From: an uncultured Fusobacterium sp.
Lineage (GTDB): Bacteria > Fusobacteriota > Fusobacteriia > Fusobacteriales > Fusobacteriaceae
Assembly: GCA_900541465.1 (NCBI GenBank)
Contig: UQJY01000005.1
Span: 3,088 to 67,087, forward strand
Length of the DNA: 64,000 bases
Direction of reading: 5' to 3'
Positions 6,714 to 14,593 of the stretch are shown one piece after another. Within the stretch, counting starts at the first letter, position 1; every line of letters starts with the position of its first letter. The notes under the pieces were generated by a model. That model was given only the letters and a program-made list of their open reading frames with translations. It had not been told where the DNA came from and ran no database searches. The position numbers and the translations under genes were made by a program.

Positions 6714-8504
6714 CTATTCAGAAATCATATACTTCCTGCATTTATTATAAACCTTTTCATCTACAACAGCAACTATTTTTATTCCCTCGCCTAAAAATTC
6801 TTCATTTTCTACAACTGCATTGCTGTGAATATAAGCTGACACAGCTGTGTCGCTGTAAGGAATAATATATTCTGCTTTTTTCATTGTCTGTGGAAGTTTT
6901 GATACAGCTTTTTCAAGAAGCACATCTACATTTTTATTTTGTTTTGCACTTATCTCAACAACTTCATAGCCTGCTAATTTTTCTTTTATCTCAGATAATT
7001 TTTCTTCAGAAACAAGTTCTGATTTATTAAGTGCAAGAATTACAGGTTTATCCTGACAGCCAAGCTCTTTTAAAACATTTTCTACAACCTCAATTTCTTG
7101 GAAAAGATTTTCGCTGTGAGCATCTGTCACATGAATTAAAATATCTGAAAAAATTACTTCTTCAAGAGTAGATTTGAATGCTTCAACCAAGTCATGAGGA
7201 AGTTTTCTTATAAATCCAACAGTATCAGCTATTGCTACCTCTTTTTTGTCTGAAAGTTCTACAACTCTAACTGTAGTGTCAAGAGTGGCAAAAAGCATAT
7301 CTTTTGCAAATACATCTTCAGTTTTGCTGCTGTTCTCTTTGCAGTATGTACTTACAATAAGATTTCTTAATGTTGACTTTCCTACGTTCGTATATCCTAC
7401 AAGAGAAATCTTTCCCATTCCAGATTTTTCTCTCTTTTCTCTCTGAGTTCCTCTTGTTTTTTTGATTTTTTCAAGTTCTTCTTTCAGATTATGGATATTC
7501 TCTTTTATTTTTCTTCTGTCAAGTTCAAGCTTTGTCTCTCCAAGCCCTCTGTTTCCAAGACCTCCTACCCTTGAAAGAGATGTTCCAAATCCGATAAGTC
7601 TTGTACTTCTATATCTAAGTGCTGCAAGTTCAACTTGAATTTTAGCTTCTCTTGTTCTTGCACGTCTTGCAAAAATTTCTAAAATCAGAGATGTTCTGTC
7701 CATAACTTTACAGCCGATTGCATCTTCAAGATTTCTTATCTGTATTCCAGAAAGTTCTTCATCAAAAATTATAAGATTTGCACCTTTTATCTGTTTTACT
7801 CTGGCAAGTTCTATAACTTTTCCTTTCCCAATATAGAAACTTTTATCAATATTATTTCCCTTTTGAAGAAGAATATCAACTGTTTCTATTTCACAGGCAT
7901 CAGCAAGTTCTTTTAATTCTTCAAGACTTGCCATACTCTCTCTTCCTACAAGAACTGCAAAATCTTTATTCTCATCTTGAATTTCTCTCATTCTCAAATC
8001 TTTTTCTATTTCTGCCACTTTATCAAGATAGCTGTAATCCTCAATACTCTCAAGATTATTTGCTCTATACTCTTCATATCCGATAACATTATTTTCAACT
8101 TTACAGAAAGCTATCCCTACTCCTGTAATTTTTCCTTCTGTATTTACACCAACAGCAATCATAGCATCAAGCTGAAGTTCTATAAGAGCTGATATATCCA
8201 CATCTGAAAGTTTTGAATTTCCATTTGGATGAGTATGAATAATTCTTAGCCCGCTCAGTCTTTTCTCTTTAATTTCAACCTTTGGCAGAGTTGCACTGGC
8301 ATTATCACCTATGTTTATATCCACTGTTTTTCCATTTCTGTCGATTGCTATGCTGATTTCCTTATTAATTTTTATACTGATCTCAGAAATTTTTTCTACA
8401 ATCTCTTTTTTTAAAAATTTTCCTCTCTCAATTTTTTCTTCACAAGTTGTTTCTAACTCTTTTAAAATATAATCTTTAATTCCATTTGTGTTGCCGTTTA
8501 TCAT
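6714..8504 (-). CDS. hflX: GTPase HflX with N-terminal JAMM-like domain
   Basis: Ribosome-associated GTPase that splits stalled or stressed ribosomes. The C-terminal half has the HflX nucleotide-binding region and G motifs GYTNVGKS (G1), DTT (G2), DTVGF (G3) and LNKSE (G4, Glu where NKxD is usual). The middle carries the HflX signature GGLGNRGLGETKLELDRR. Residues 85-105 read HTHPNGNSKLSDVD, a full JAMM/MPN metal motif (HxHP, S100, D103), and give a 596-residue protein against about 420 in E. coli. I recall this long form from clostridia, so it is not unique. AGGAGGG ribosome binding site; divergent from the symporter. Confidence 0.92.
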   Translation of the reverse strand: MINGNTNGIKDYILKELETTCEEKIERGKFLKKEIVEKISEISIKINKEISIAIDRNGKTVDINIGDNASATLPKVEIKEKRLSGLRIIHTHPNGNSKLSDVDISALIELQLDAMIAVGVNTEGKITGVGIAFCKVENNVIGYEEYRANNLESIEDYSYLDKVAEIEKDLRMREIQDENKDFAVLVGRESMASLEELKELADACEIETVDILLQKGNNIDKSFYIGKGKVIELARVKQIKGANLIIFDEELSGIQIRNLEDAIGCKVMDRTSLILEIFARRARTREAKIQVELAALRYRSTRLIGFGTSLSRVGGLGNRGLGETKLELDRRKIKENIHNLKEELEKIKKTRGTQREKREKSGMGKISLVGYTNVGKSTLRNLIVSTYCKENSSKTEDVFAKDMLFATLDTTVRVVELSDKKEVAIADTVGFIRKLPHDLVEAFKSTLEEVIFSDILIHVTDAHSENLFQEIEVVENVLKELGCQDKPVILALNKSELVSEEKLSEIKEKLAGYEVVEISAKQNKNVDVLLEKAVSKLPQTMKKAEYIIPYSDTAVSAYIHSNAVVENEEFLGEGIKIVAVVDEKVYNKCRKYMISE

Positions 8505-8598
8505 ATGCCCTCCTAAAAAAATTTATTAAATCTCCTTGCATTTTTTTTTAATATATTGTATATATATCGGTATAGATAGTTTTTATTCAAAACAGACA

Positions 8599-8626
8599 TT
8601 CACTCAAAAAGTGTGTCCTGTATAAT
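8599..8626 (+). promoter_or_regulatory. probable promoter of the symporter gene
   Basis: TATAAT at 8621-8626 with a weak TTCACT 16 bases upstream. The -35 region lies within an interrupted inverted repeat (GACA-TT-CACT / AGTG-T-GTC, 8595-8617) that could be an operator. Confidence 0.45.
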
Positions 8627-8664
8627 AAAACTAACCTACATATAAGATTTGGGAGGAGATTTTT

Positions 8665-9837
8665 ATGAAAAAACTTGGTTTACTACCTAAACTTATCCTT
8701 GGTATCATAGTTGGTATCATACTTGGTAAGTTAAAGGTATTGGTTATTGTTCAATTACTTGCTACATTTAACGGATTATTCGGTAACTTCTTAGGATTCG
8801 TTATTCCATTAATCATCATTGGATTCGTTGCTCCTGGTATCGGAGATCTTGGTGGAAATGCAGGAAAACTTCTTGGTGCTGCAGTTGTTGTTGCTTATGG
8901 TTCTACTATTGTATCTGGATCTTTTGCTTACATAGTAGATAGTACTCTATTCCCTTCTTTCTTAAAAGTTGGATCTCTTGCAATAGATGCTTCTAACCCA
9001 GAACATGCTCTTGTTGCTCCACTTATGAAAGTTGCAATGCCACCTATCATGGACGTTATGTCAGCTTTACTTATAGCTTTCGTAATCGGATTAGGAATTG
9101 CTGCTTCTAAAGGACATACTATTAAAGACGTTATGAACGAATTTCAAGGAATCGTTGAAGGAATAATTAAAGTTGTTATCATTCCTTTATTACCTTTCCA
9201 TATCGCTGGTATATTTGCTAACATGACTTATGCTGGTCAAGTTGAAACTATCCTAAGCGTATTCGCTAAAGTTTTCGCAATTATCATAGTAATGCACATT
9301 GTTATCTTATTATTCCAATTCACTGTTGGTGGAGTATTAAACGGTGCAAACCCAATCGCATTATTAAGAAACATGGTTCCTGCATACATGACTGCAGTAG
9401 GAACTCAATCTTCAGCTGCTACAATTCCAGTTACTTTAGCTCAAACTAAGAAAAACGGAGTTAACGATGGTATCGCTGAATTTACAATTCCATTATTTGC
9501 AACTATCCACTTATCTGGATCAACTATCACATTAACAAGCTGTGCTTTAGCAGTTATGATGTTAAATGATATGCCTTATACATTTGGATCTTTCTTCGGA
9601 TTTATCTTAATGCTTGGTGTAACAATGGTTGCTGCTCCTGGAGTTCCTGGTGGTGCTGTAATGGCTGCTTTAGGATTACTTGAAAGCATGTTACACTTCG
9701 ACCAAAACTTATTATCATTAATGATTGCTCTTTACTTAGCTCAAGACAGTTTCGGTACTGCTTGTAACGTAACTGGTGACGGTGCTCTAGCTTTAATCGT
9801 AAACAAAATTGCTGGATTTAAACTAGAAAAAAAATAA
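8665..9837 (+). CDS. dicarboxylate/amino acid:cation symporter (DAACS family)
   Basis: Inner-membrane Na+- or H+-coupled carrier for an acidic or small amino acid or a dicarboxylate. Hydrophobic segments run through nearly the whole protein. The family's serine-rich re-entrant loop is seen as GTQSSAATIPVT (about residues 250-261), with a second hairpin around the FGTACNVTGDGA stretch near the end. At 390 residues it is shorter than the usual 400-430. GGGAGG ribosome binding site, single-gene unit with its own terminator. Frequent C-ending codons (TTC, AAC, ATC), unlike most neighbours, suggest high expression. The substrate cannot be told from sequence. Confidence 0.88.
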   Translation: MKKLGLLPKLILGIIVGIILGKLKVLVIVQLLATFNGLFGNFLGFVIPLIIIGFVAPGIGDLGGNAGKLLGAAVVVAYGSTIVSGSFAYIVDSTLFPSFLKVGSLAIDASNPEHALVAPLMKVAMPPIMDVMSALLIAFVIGLGIAASKGHTIKDVMNEFQGIVEGIIKVVIIPLLPFHIAGIFANMTYAGQVETILSVFAKVFAIIIVMHIVILLFQFTVGGVLNGANPIALLRNMVPAYMTAVGTQSSAATIPVTLAQTKKNGVNDGIAEFTIPLFATIHLSGSTITLTSCALAVMMLNDMPYTFGSFFGFILMLGVTMVAAPGVPGGAVMAALGLLESMLHFDQNLLSLMIALYLAQDSFGTACNVTGDGALALIVNKIAGFKLEKK

Positions 9838-9860
9838 TAAGCAGATAATATAAATTTTAT

Positions 9861-9892
9861 AGAACGGCTGATATCAGCCGTTCTTTTTTTAT
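9861..9892 (+). terminator. intrinsic terminator after the symporter gene
   Basis: Perfect inverted repeat AGAACGGCTGAT / ATCAGCCGTTCT (9861-9884) followed by a T run. Confidence 0.95.
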
Positions 9893-10098
9893 TAAAATAT
9901 TGTAATACAATCTTATCATCTCTTCCATTTCAGTTCAAGATAATTTTATTTTTCTTTTCTGAGGCTTTTATTCCCCCTTTTCTCATCCCATTTTAATTTT
10001 CTCGATATTTTAATCATCTAAAAATTTTTCCGCCTGAAAAATAAATTTTATAAGCTCTCAGAGTGAAATTGATTTTTCTGTTTTTTCTTTTTAAAGGC

Positions 10099-10186
10099 AT
10101 ATGAAATTTTTTCATATAATCTGGTGATAAATTGTCATGAGGGTAATGAAAAAATATCACCACCCCTCGTGAAAAGTTTTCATATC
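10099..10186. other. candidate structured RNA / orphan leader in a 470-base gap
   Basis: The gap between the symporter and the Na/Pi transporter holds no gene. It contains two interleaved stems: GGTGATA (10123-10129) with TATCACC (10155-10161), and CATGAGGG (10136-10143) with CCCTCGTG (10164-10171), which together form an H-type pseudoknot. Around them are ATATGAA / TTCATAT repeats. On the minus strand the same bases hold a tiny ORF, MKTFHEGWW then stop (start 10185), with AGAAGGA upstream, so the paired segments overlap two Trp codons. No target gene follows on either strand. Confidence 0.35.
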
Positions 10187-10261
10187 AAAGATCCTTCTAT
10201 AACTATCATTCTATAATAATCATAAACATACATAAAGAAAGAAATTTATATTATACAAAAA

Positions 10262-10299
10262 AACAAAAAGAGCTGCTGTAAATTTCTTTACAACAACTC
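10262..10299 (-). terminator. intrinsic terminator after the Na/Pi transporter gene
   Basis: Thirteen-base arms at 10270-10282 and 10287-10299 with G-U pairs (minus strand GAGTTGTTGTAAA / TTTACAGCAGCTC), then U-rich sequence. Closely similar to the terminator at 57468-57505. Confidence 0.88.
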
Positions 10300-10308
10300 C
10301 TTGCTTTT

Positions 10309-11934
10309 TTATAATCTTGTAAATACTTCTATGATATTGAATATATGATCTCTTATTCTTCTGTAATGGTTTAATATATCCATATAACTTGTACTGAATA
10401 CCGCTGATGAACCTGCTTTTACATTTTCTAAGTGGAAACTTCTTGCCTGTCTGAATTTCTCTGTAATTTCATTTGCTTTTTTAATAGATTTAATAAATCT
10501 CTCTTTATCTTTTGTTTCAAAAGCCATATTAATTTCTCTGAATAAAATTTCAATATTTTCATTTAAATCAAATAAAGTTTTTCTTGCTTTATCATTTATC
10601 TGAATATCATGATCCTGTATCTTTCTTATAGATTTTCCTATTCTCATTAAGTAATCACTTATTGTTTCATACTCATCACAGACTTCCAAGTTCTTTCTTG
10701 TTTCTTCTCTCATGGAATCTGTTAAGTCTTTATTAAGAATTAAGAAGTTTACGTCTGTTATCTCTTTTTGGTAAAGGTCCAGATTATCTTCCATCTTTTG
10801 AAGTCTTGAAAGTTTTGCATCTGAAATCATTTCATTCTTTGCATAAGTTTCTTCTAAAGCAAACATCATTTCTTTTATGTTCTGTGCCATTGCAAGAACT
10901 TCAACTTTCGTCTGACCAACTATCAAACTTGGTGTTCCCACCATAAGTTTATCAAGTTTTGTAACTTTCTCATCAGATTTTCCGCTGTCTTTTACTATCT
11001 TAGTAAGGAAAGCTGAAAGCGGTCCTGTAAACGGAATAAATAAAAATACATTCAATACGTTAAACATTGTATGTGCAGTAGCTATTCCAAAAGTTATATT
11101 ATTTTCCACATCAACTATATGACCTAAAAATTTAATATAAAACGGGAATATTGAAGTTACCCATATAACTCCCAGCATATTTATAATTGTATGAGCATAG
11201 GCAGCTCTTTTTGCATTTGTTGTTGCCCCAAGAGAAGCAAGAAATGCTGTTATTGTTGTTCCTACATTTTCTCCTAAAACCAAAGCAACTGCTGTGGGAT
11301 AATCAATAAGCCCCTGAACTGCAAGAGTAATTGTTATACCAAGTGTTGCTGCTGACGACTGAACTATTCCTGTTATTAAAGCTCCGATACATGCAACCTT
11401 TACTGCTCCAAAATATGTATCAGCATTAAAAAGTTTAAATAGTTCAATAAATTCAGGCATACTTCTTATTGGTTTAAGACCGTTGCTCATCAAATCAAGC
11501 CCTAAAAATATAAGTCCTAATCCCATCACTGTAAGCGACCTTGTTCTTGCTTTGTCACTTCTAAAAAATACATAAGCAATAGCCGCAGCTCCTGTTATAG
11601 GAAGCCCATACTTTCCTATATTAAGAACAAGCAGCCAGCCTGTTACAGTTGTACCTATGTTTGCTCCAAGAATTACACCAAGAGCCTGTTTTAAAGTAAG
11701 CAGAGAAGCGTTAACAAATCCTATTGTCATTACTGTACTTACAGACGACGACTGTACAAGCATCGTTACAAATATTCCAATAAGAACTGCCATTATTCTG
11801 TTTGTTGTAAGTGCCGCCAGTATTTTTTTTAGTCTTTTTCCTGCAAGTTTCTGCATACCACCTGACATATTTTCCATTCCATAAAGGAAAATACCCAGTC
11901 CGCCAATCACGTTGAAGATAATGTTTAAATACAT
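10309..11934 (-). CDS. Na/Pi cotransporter family protein with PhoU-like domain
   Basis: Inner-membrane Na+-coupled phosphate transporter of the NptA/YjbB type. Two inverted Na/Pi repeats carry the paired QSSS-type motifs VQSSSVSTVMTIG and VQSSAATLGITI. From about residue 330 a soluble helical PhoU-like domain follows. I start it at ATG 11934 (541 residues), right after GGGAGGAAAG. An upstream in-frame ATG would put that ribosome binding site inside the gene. Single-gene unit. Export or import direction is not decidable here. Confidence 0.9.
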   Translation of the reverse strand: MYLNIIFNVIGGLGIFLYGMENMSGGMQKLAGKRLKKILAALTTNRIMAVLIGIFVTMLVQSSSVSTVMTIGFVNASLLTLKQALGVILGANIGTTVTGWLLVLNIGKYGLPITGAAAIAYVFFRSDKARTRSLTVMGLGLIFLGLDLMSNGLKPIRSMPEFIELFKLFNADTYFGAVKVACIGALITGIVQSSAATLGITITLAVQGLIDYPTAVALVLGENVGTTITAFLASLGATTNAKRAAYAHTIINMLGVIWVTSIFPFYIKFLGHIVDVENNITFGIATAHTMFNVLNVFLFIPFTGPLSAFLTKIVKDSGKSDEKVTKLDKLMVGTPSLIVGQTKVEVLAMAQNIKEMMFALEETYAKNEMISDAKLSRLQKMEDNLDLYQKEITDVNFLILNKDLTDSMREETRKNLEVCDEYETISDYLMRIGKSIRKIQDHDIQINDKARKTLFDLNENIEILFREINMAFETKDKERFIKSIKKANEITEKFRQARSFHLENVKAGSSAVFSTSYMDILNHYRRIRDHIFNIIEVFTRL

Positions 11935-12034
11935 CTTTCCTCCCATCAAAATTCAAATTTACACCTTTTAAAAGATTAACATATTATTCAAAAAAAGTAA
12001 ATAATCAATATTCCATTTTGAAAAAGTTTGTAAA

Positions 12035-12060
12035 CAAAAAAGGCAGCTTCAAGCCGCCCT
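12035..12060 (-). terminator. intrinsic terminator after the BI-1 gene
   Basis: On the minus strand AGGGCGGCT / AGCTGCCT arms (12041-12048 and 12052-12060) are followed by a U run. Confidence 0.85.
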
Positions 12061-12076
12061 TTTAATAACTGAAGTA

Positions 12077-12775
12077 TTATTTTCTTTTTGAAAAAATTCT
12101 AATAATATAAAGGAACAGATTGATAAAATCCAAATAAAGATTTAATGCACCAACTATTCCAAGTTTTCCGATAATCTCATCATCTCCCTCTGCCACTTCA
12201 TATGCCATATTTTTTATTCTGTTGACATCATAAGCAATAAGTGCAGAGAAAATTACAACTCCTAAAATTGTAACAGTCCAGTAAAGCATTGGAGCATGTA
12301 AGAACATATTTATAAGGCTCATTATTATAAGAGAAATAAGTCCTGTTTTTAAATATCCTCCGTAATTGCTCAAATCTTCATTTGTAGTATAACCATATAC
12401 TGCAATTACAATAAACATTACAATTGTTGTAAGAAGAGAATAAGCTATAATCATAAGATTTCCAATAAACATCATTCCTATAAGAGAAAATACAAGCCCG
12501 TTAAGGAATGAATAAAAGAAAAACATAAGTTTTGCCGACATAAGTGAAACTTTATAAATTCTGAAAGAAAATAAAAGCACTGTGGCAAATTCTAAAATTA
12601 TAATTGGTGTATAAAACTTTGCTATATAACCTGCAAGCACAAAACCATTTTCTGAAAACATAATATATGCAGGAACTAAAAAAGTAACTAAAAGTCCTAA
12701 TATCATATAAGTAAATGATGTTCTCAAAAGTTTATTGCTGGCTGTAATATCTACATAACCTCTTTCGTTGTACAT
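12077..12775 (-). CDS. Bax inhibitor-1/YccA family membrane protein
   Basis: About seven transmembrane segments fill a 232-residue protein. The family's C-terminal region is recognisable: a VIFSALIAYDVNRIKNMAYE stretch followed by GALNLYLDFINLFLYIIRIF. The conserved Asp of AYDVNRI is part of the pH-sensing pair that in the family controls an ion (Ca2+) leak. The cellular role in bacteria is not settled. Single gene with its own terminator, 62 bases after the chromate-transporter pair. Confidence 0.88.
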   Translation of the reverse strand: MYNERGYVDITASNKLLRTSFTYMILGLLVTFLVPAYIMFSENGFVLAGYIAKFYTPIIILEFATVLLFSFRIYKVSLMSAKLMFFFYSFLNGLVFSLIGMMFIGNLMIIAYSLLTTIVMFIVIAVYGYTTNEDLSNYGGYLKTGLISLIIMSLINMFLHAPMLYWTVTILGVVIFSALIAYDVNRIKNMAYEVAEGDDEIIGKLGIVGALNLYLDFINLFLYIIRIFSKRK

Positions 12776-12854
12776 TTTAATACCTCCTTAAGTATTACAA
12801 ATAATATTCCAGTGTATTAATTATACAACATTTTTTCTGTTTTTTCTATATTTA

Positions 12855-13436
12855 CTAAAAGATAACAACTCCTAAAACAGCTCCTGCAACAACAAGAATT
12901 ATAGGATGAATTTTAGTTTTTAAAAGAATTAAGAAAGATACAGCTATTATTACAACACTTGGAAGATTAAAAACCATATCCATAAATGTTGCATTCATTG
13001 TACTTTCAACAGCATTTTCTATTTTTGAAAAAATTATTCCATTTTTTATTCCAAATTTTATAGCTGCATAAAAAGTTATTCCTACAACAGCAGGTTTAAG
13101 CCCTGAAAGAGCCGCTTTGAAATTTTTTGAATGATAAACTTTTTCAAACACAGCACAAACTGCCACAACAACTATTATACTTGGAAGAGTTACACCAAGA
13201 GCTGCAGCCGCAACTCCAAGAGGTCCGCCTAAAGAATATCCAAAACCAATGGCAAGGTTTATTCCAACCGGCCCGGGACAAACACCGGCTATTGCAACAA
13301 CACTCGATAAAATTTCAGGAGTAAGCATTATACCGTAATTATTAAGCTGCTGTTCAATAAGAGGTATCATTGTATAACCTCCACCAAAAGAGAAAAATCC
13401 AAGTTTAAAGAAAATTATAAAAAGACTGTATAACAT
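12855..13436 (-). CDS. chromate transporter family protein, second half-size subunit
   Basis: A 193-residue membrane protein with the CHR-domain signature FFSFGGGYTMIPLIEQQ near the N terminus and the GPGPVGINLAIGFGY-type motif after it. Short CHR proteins come as adjacent pairs thought to replace the two halves of full-length ChrA. It overlaps the upstream partner by one base (TAATG), so expression is probably coupled. The physiological substrate is unknown, and chromate efflux itself should not be assumed. Confidence 0.88.
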   Translation of the reverse strand: MLYSLFIIFFKLGFFSFGGGYTMIPLIEQQLNNYGIMLTPEILSSVVAIAGVCPGPVGINLAIGFGYSLGGPLGVAAAALGVTLPSIIVVVAVCAVFEKVYHSKNFKAALSGLKPAVVGITFYAAIKFGIKNGIIFSKIENAVESTMNATFMDMVFNLPSVVIIAVSFLILLKTKIHPIILVVAGAVLGVVIF

Positions 13437-13993
13437 TATTTATCACCTCTTATCTTTTTATAAAGTTCCACTGCCCAGTTTATTCCAATTCCTGCAAACA
13501 TAGAGATAATTATTATAAGAGGCAGAGGAATATTGCTGTAGAAAAGTGAGACGAAGAAAGTTATCACTGTTATTATTCCATACCAATAATTTTTAAATGC
13601 TGTAAGAGCTATTTTATATGTTGCATACAAAATAAAGGCAACAACAACTCCGCTTACGCCTGTAAGTCCTTTTATAACATATGGATTGTCACTGATATTT
13701 GAAAATAAAACCATTATGCTTGAAATTATTATAAGACAAGGAATAACACTTGCAGCAGCTCCAACGACTGCTCCCTTTAATCCGCAGGTAGTTTTTCCAA
13801 TAAATATTGCAATGTTAAGACCTATTGCTCCAGGAAGCCCCCCTGCAATAGAAACTATGTCTGCAAATTTATTTTTGTCCATAATTTTGTATTTTTCAAC
13901 TATCTCTCTTTCAATAAGAGGTATCATTGAATATCCTCCTCCAAAAGAGAAAAATCCTAAAGTGAAAAATGTTTTAAAGATTTTTCCTAACAT
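13436..13993 (-). CDS. chromate transporter family protein, first half-size subunit
   Basis: A 185-residue CHR-domain protein, with FFSFGGGYSMIPLIERE near the N terminus and GGLPGAIGLNIAIFIGK after it, a paralogue of the following gene. The two together have the length of one full ChrA. GGGAGGG ribosome binding site, 18 bases after the VOC gene, so VOC-chr-chr forms one unit. Confidence 0.88.
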   Translation of the reverse strand: MLGKIFKTFFTLGFFSFGGGYSMIPLIEREIVEKYKIMDKNKFADIVSIAGGLPGAIGLNIAIFIGKTTCGLKGAVVGAAASVIPCLIIISSIMVLFSNISDNPYVIKGLTGVSGVVVAFILYATYKIALTAFKNYWYGIITVITFFVSLFYSNIPLPLIIIISMFAGIGINWAVELYKKIRGDK

Positions 13994-14011
13994 TTTTTAT
14001 TCCCTCCCAAA

Positions 14012-14398
14012 TTATTTTCCATATACTTCCAGAGGGAGATTGTCCGGATCTTTAAAAAATGTAAATTTCTTTCCTGTAATTTCATCAATTCTTACAGGTT
14101 CTGTTTCAATACCTTTTTCATTAAGCTCCGCTGCTGTTTTTTCCACATCATCAACTTCAAAAGCTAAATGTCTAAGCCCTCTCGCTTCTGGAGAATTTAC
14201 TCTTTCCGGCGGATTTGGAAAAGAAAAAAGTTCTATCTGGTAAACTCCAGCAACTTTTAAATCAAGTTTATAAGAATTTCTCTCTTCTCTAAAAACTTCA
14301 TTTTCAATTTCAAATCCAAGTTTTTCTACATAAAATTCTTTTGATTTTTGATAATCTGAACAAATAACAGCAACATGATGTATTCTGTTGAATTTCAT
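14012..14398 (-). CDS. VOC family protein, YaeR/glyoxalase-like
   Basis: A 128-residue single-module vicinal-oxygen-chelate protein. HHVAVICSDYQKSKEFYVEKLG at the start supplies the first metal His, RHLAFEVDD near residues 75-83 the second, and DPDNLPLEVYG at the end the metal Glu. It resembles E. coli YaeR more than canonical GloA. The substrate is unknown. It leads the unit with the two CHR genes. Confidence 0.85.
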   Translation of the reverse strand: MKFNRIHHVAVICSDYQKSKEFYVEKLGFEIENEVFREERNSYKLDLKVAGVYQIELFSFPNPPERVNSPEARGLRHLAFEVDDVEKTAAELNEKGIETEPVRIDEITGKKFTFFKDPDNLPLEVYGK

Positions 14399-14530
14399 AG
14401 TCTCCCTCCTCTAAATAATATTTTTAATTTCAGTAAAAATTATATCACAGAACCATTGAAATATAAATCTCTATTTATCTATATTCCATTTTCTTTTGCC
14501 TTCTTTCTTAACCTGTTTCATAGATAAATT

Positions 14531-14575
14531 GAGACAGGCTCTCTTTTTAAAGATTACCTGTCTCATTTCTTTTTA
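14531..14575. terminator. hairpin terminator downstream of carB
   Basis: GAGACAGG (14531-14538) and CCTGTCTC (14557-14564) form an 8-bp stem. The better T run is on the plus-strand side, but only minus-strand transcription (carB) is expected here, so its efficiency for carB is uncertain. Confidence 0.6.
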
Positions 14576-14593
14576 TATGTTTAATTTTTTATT

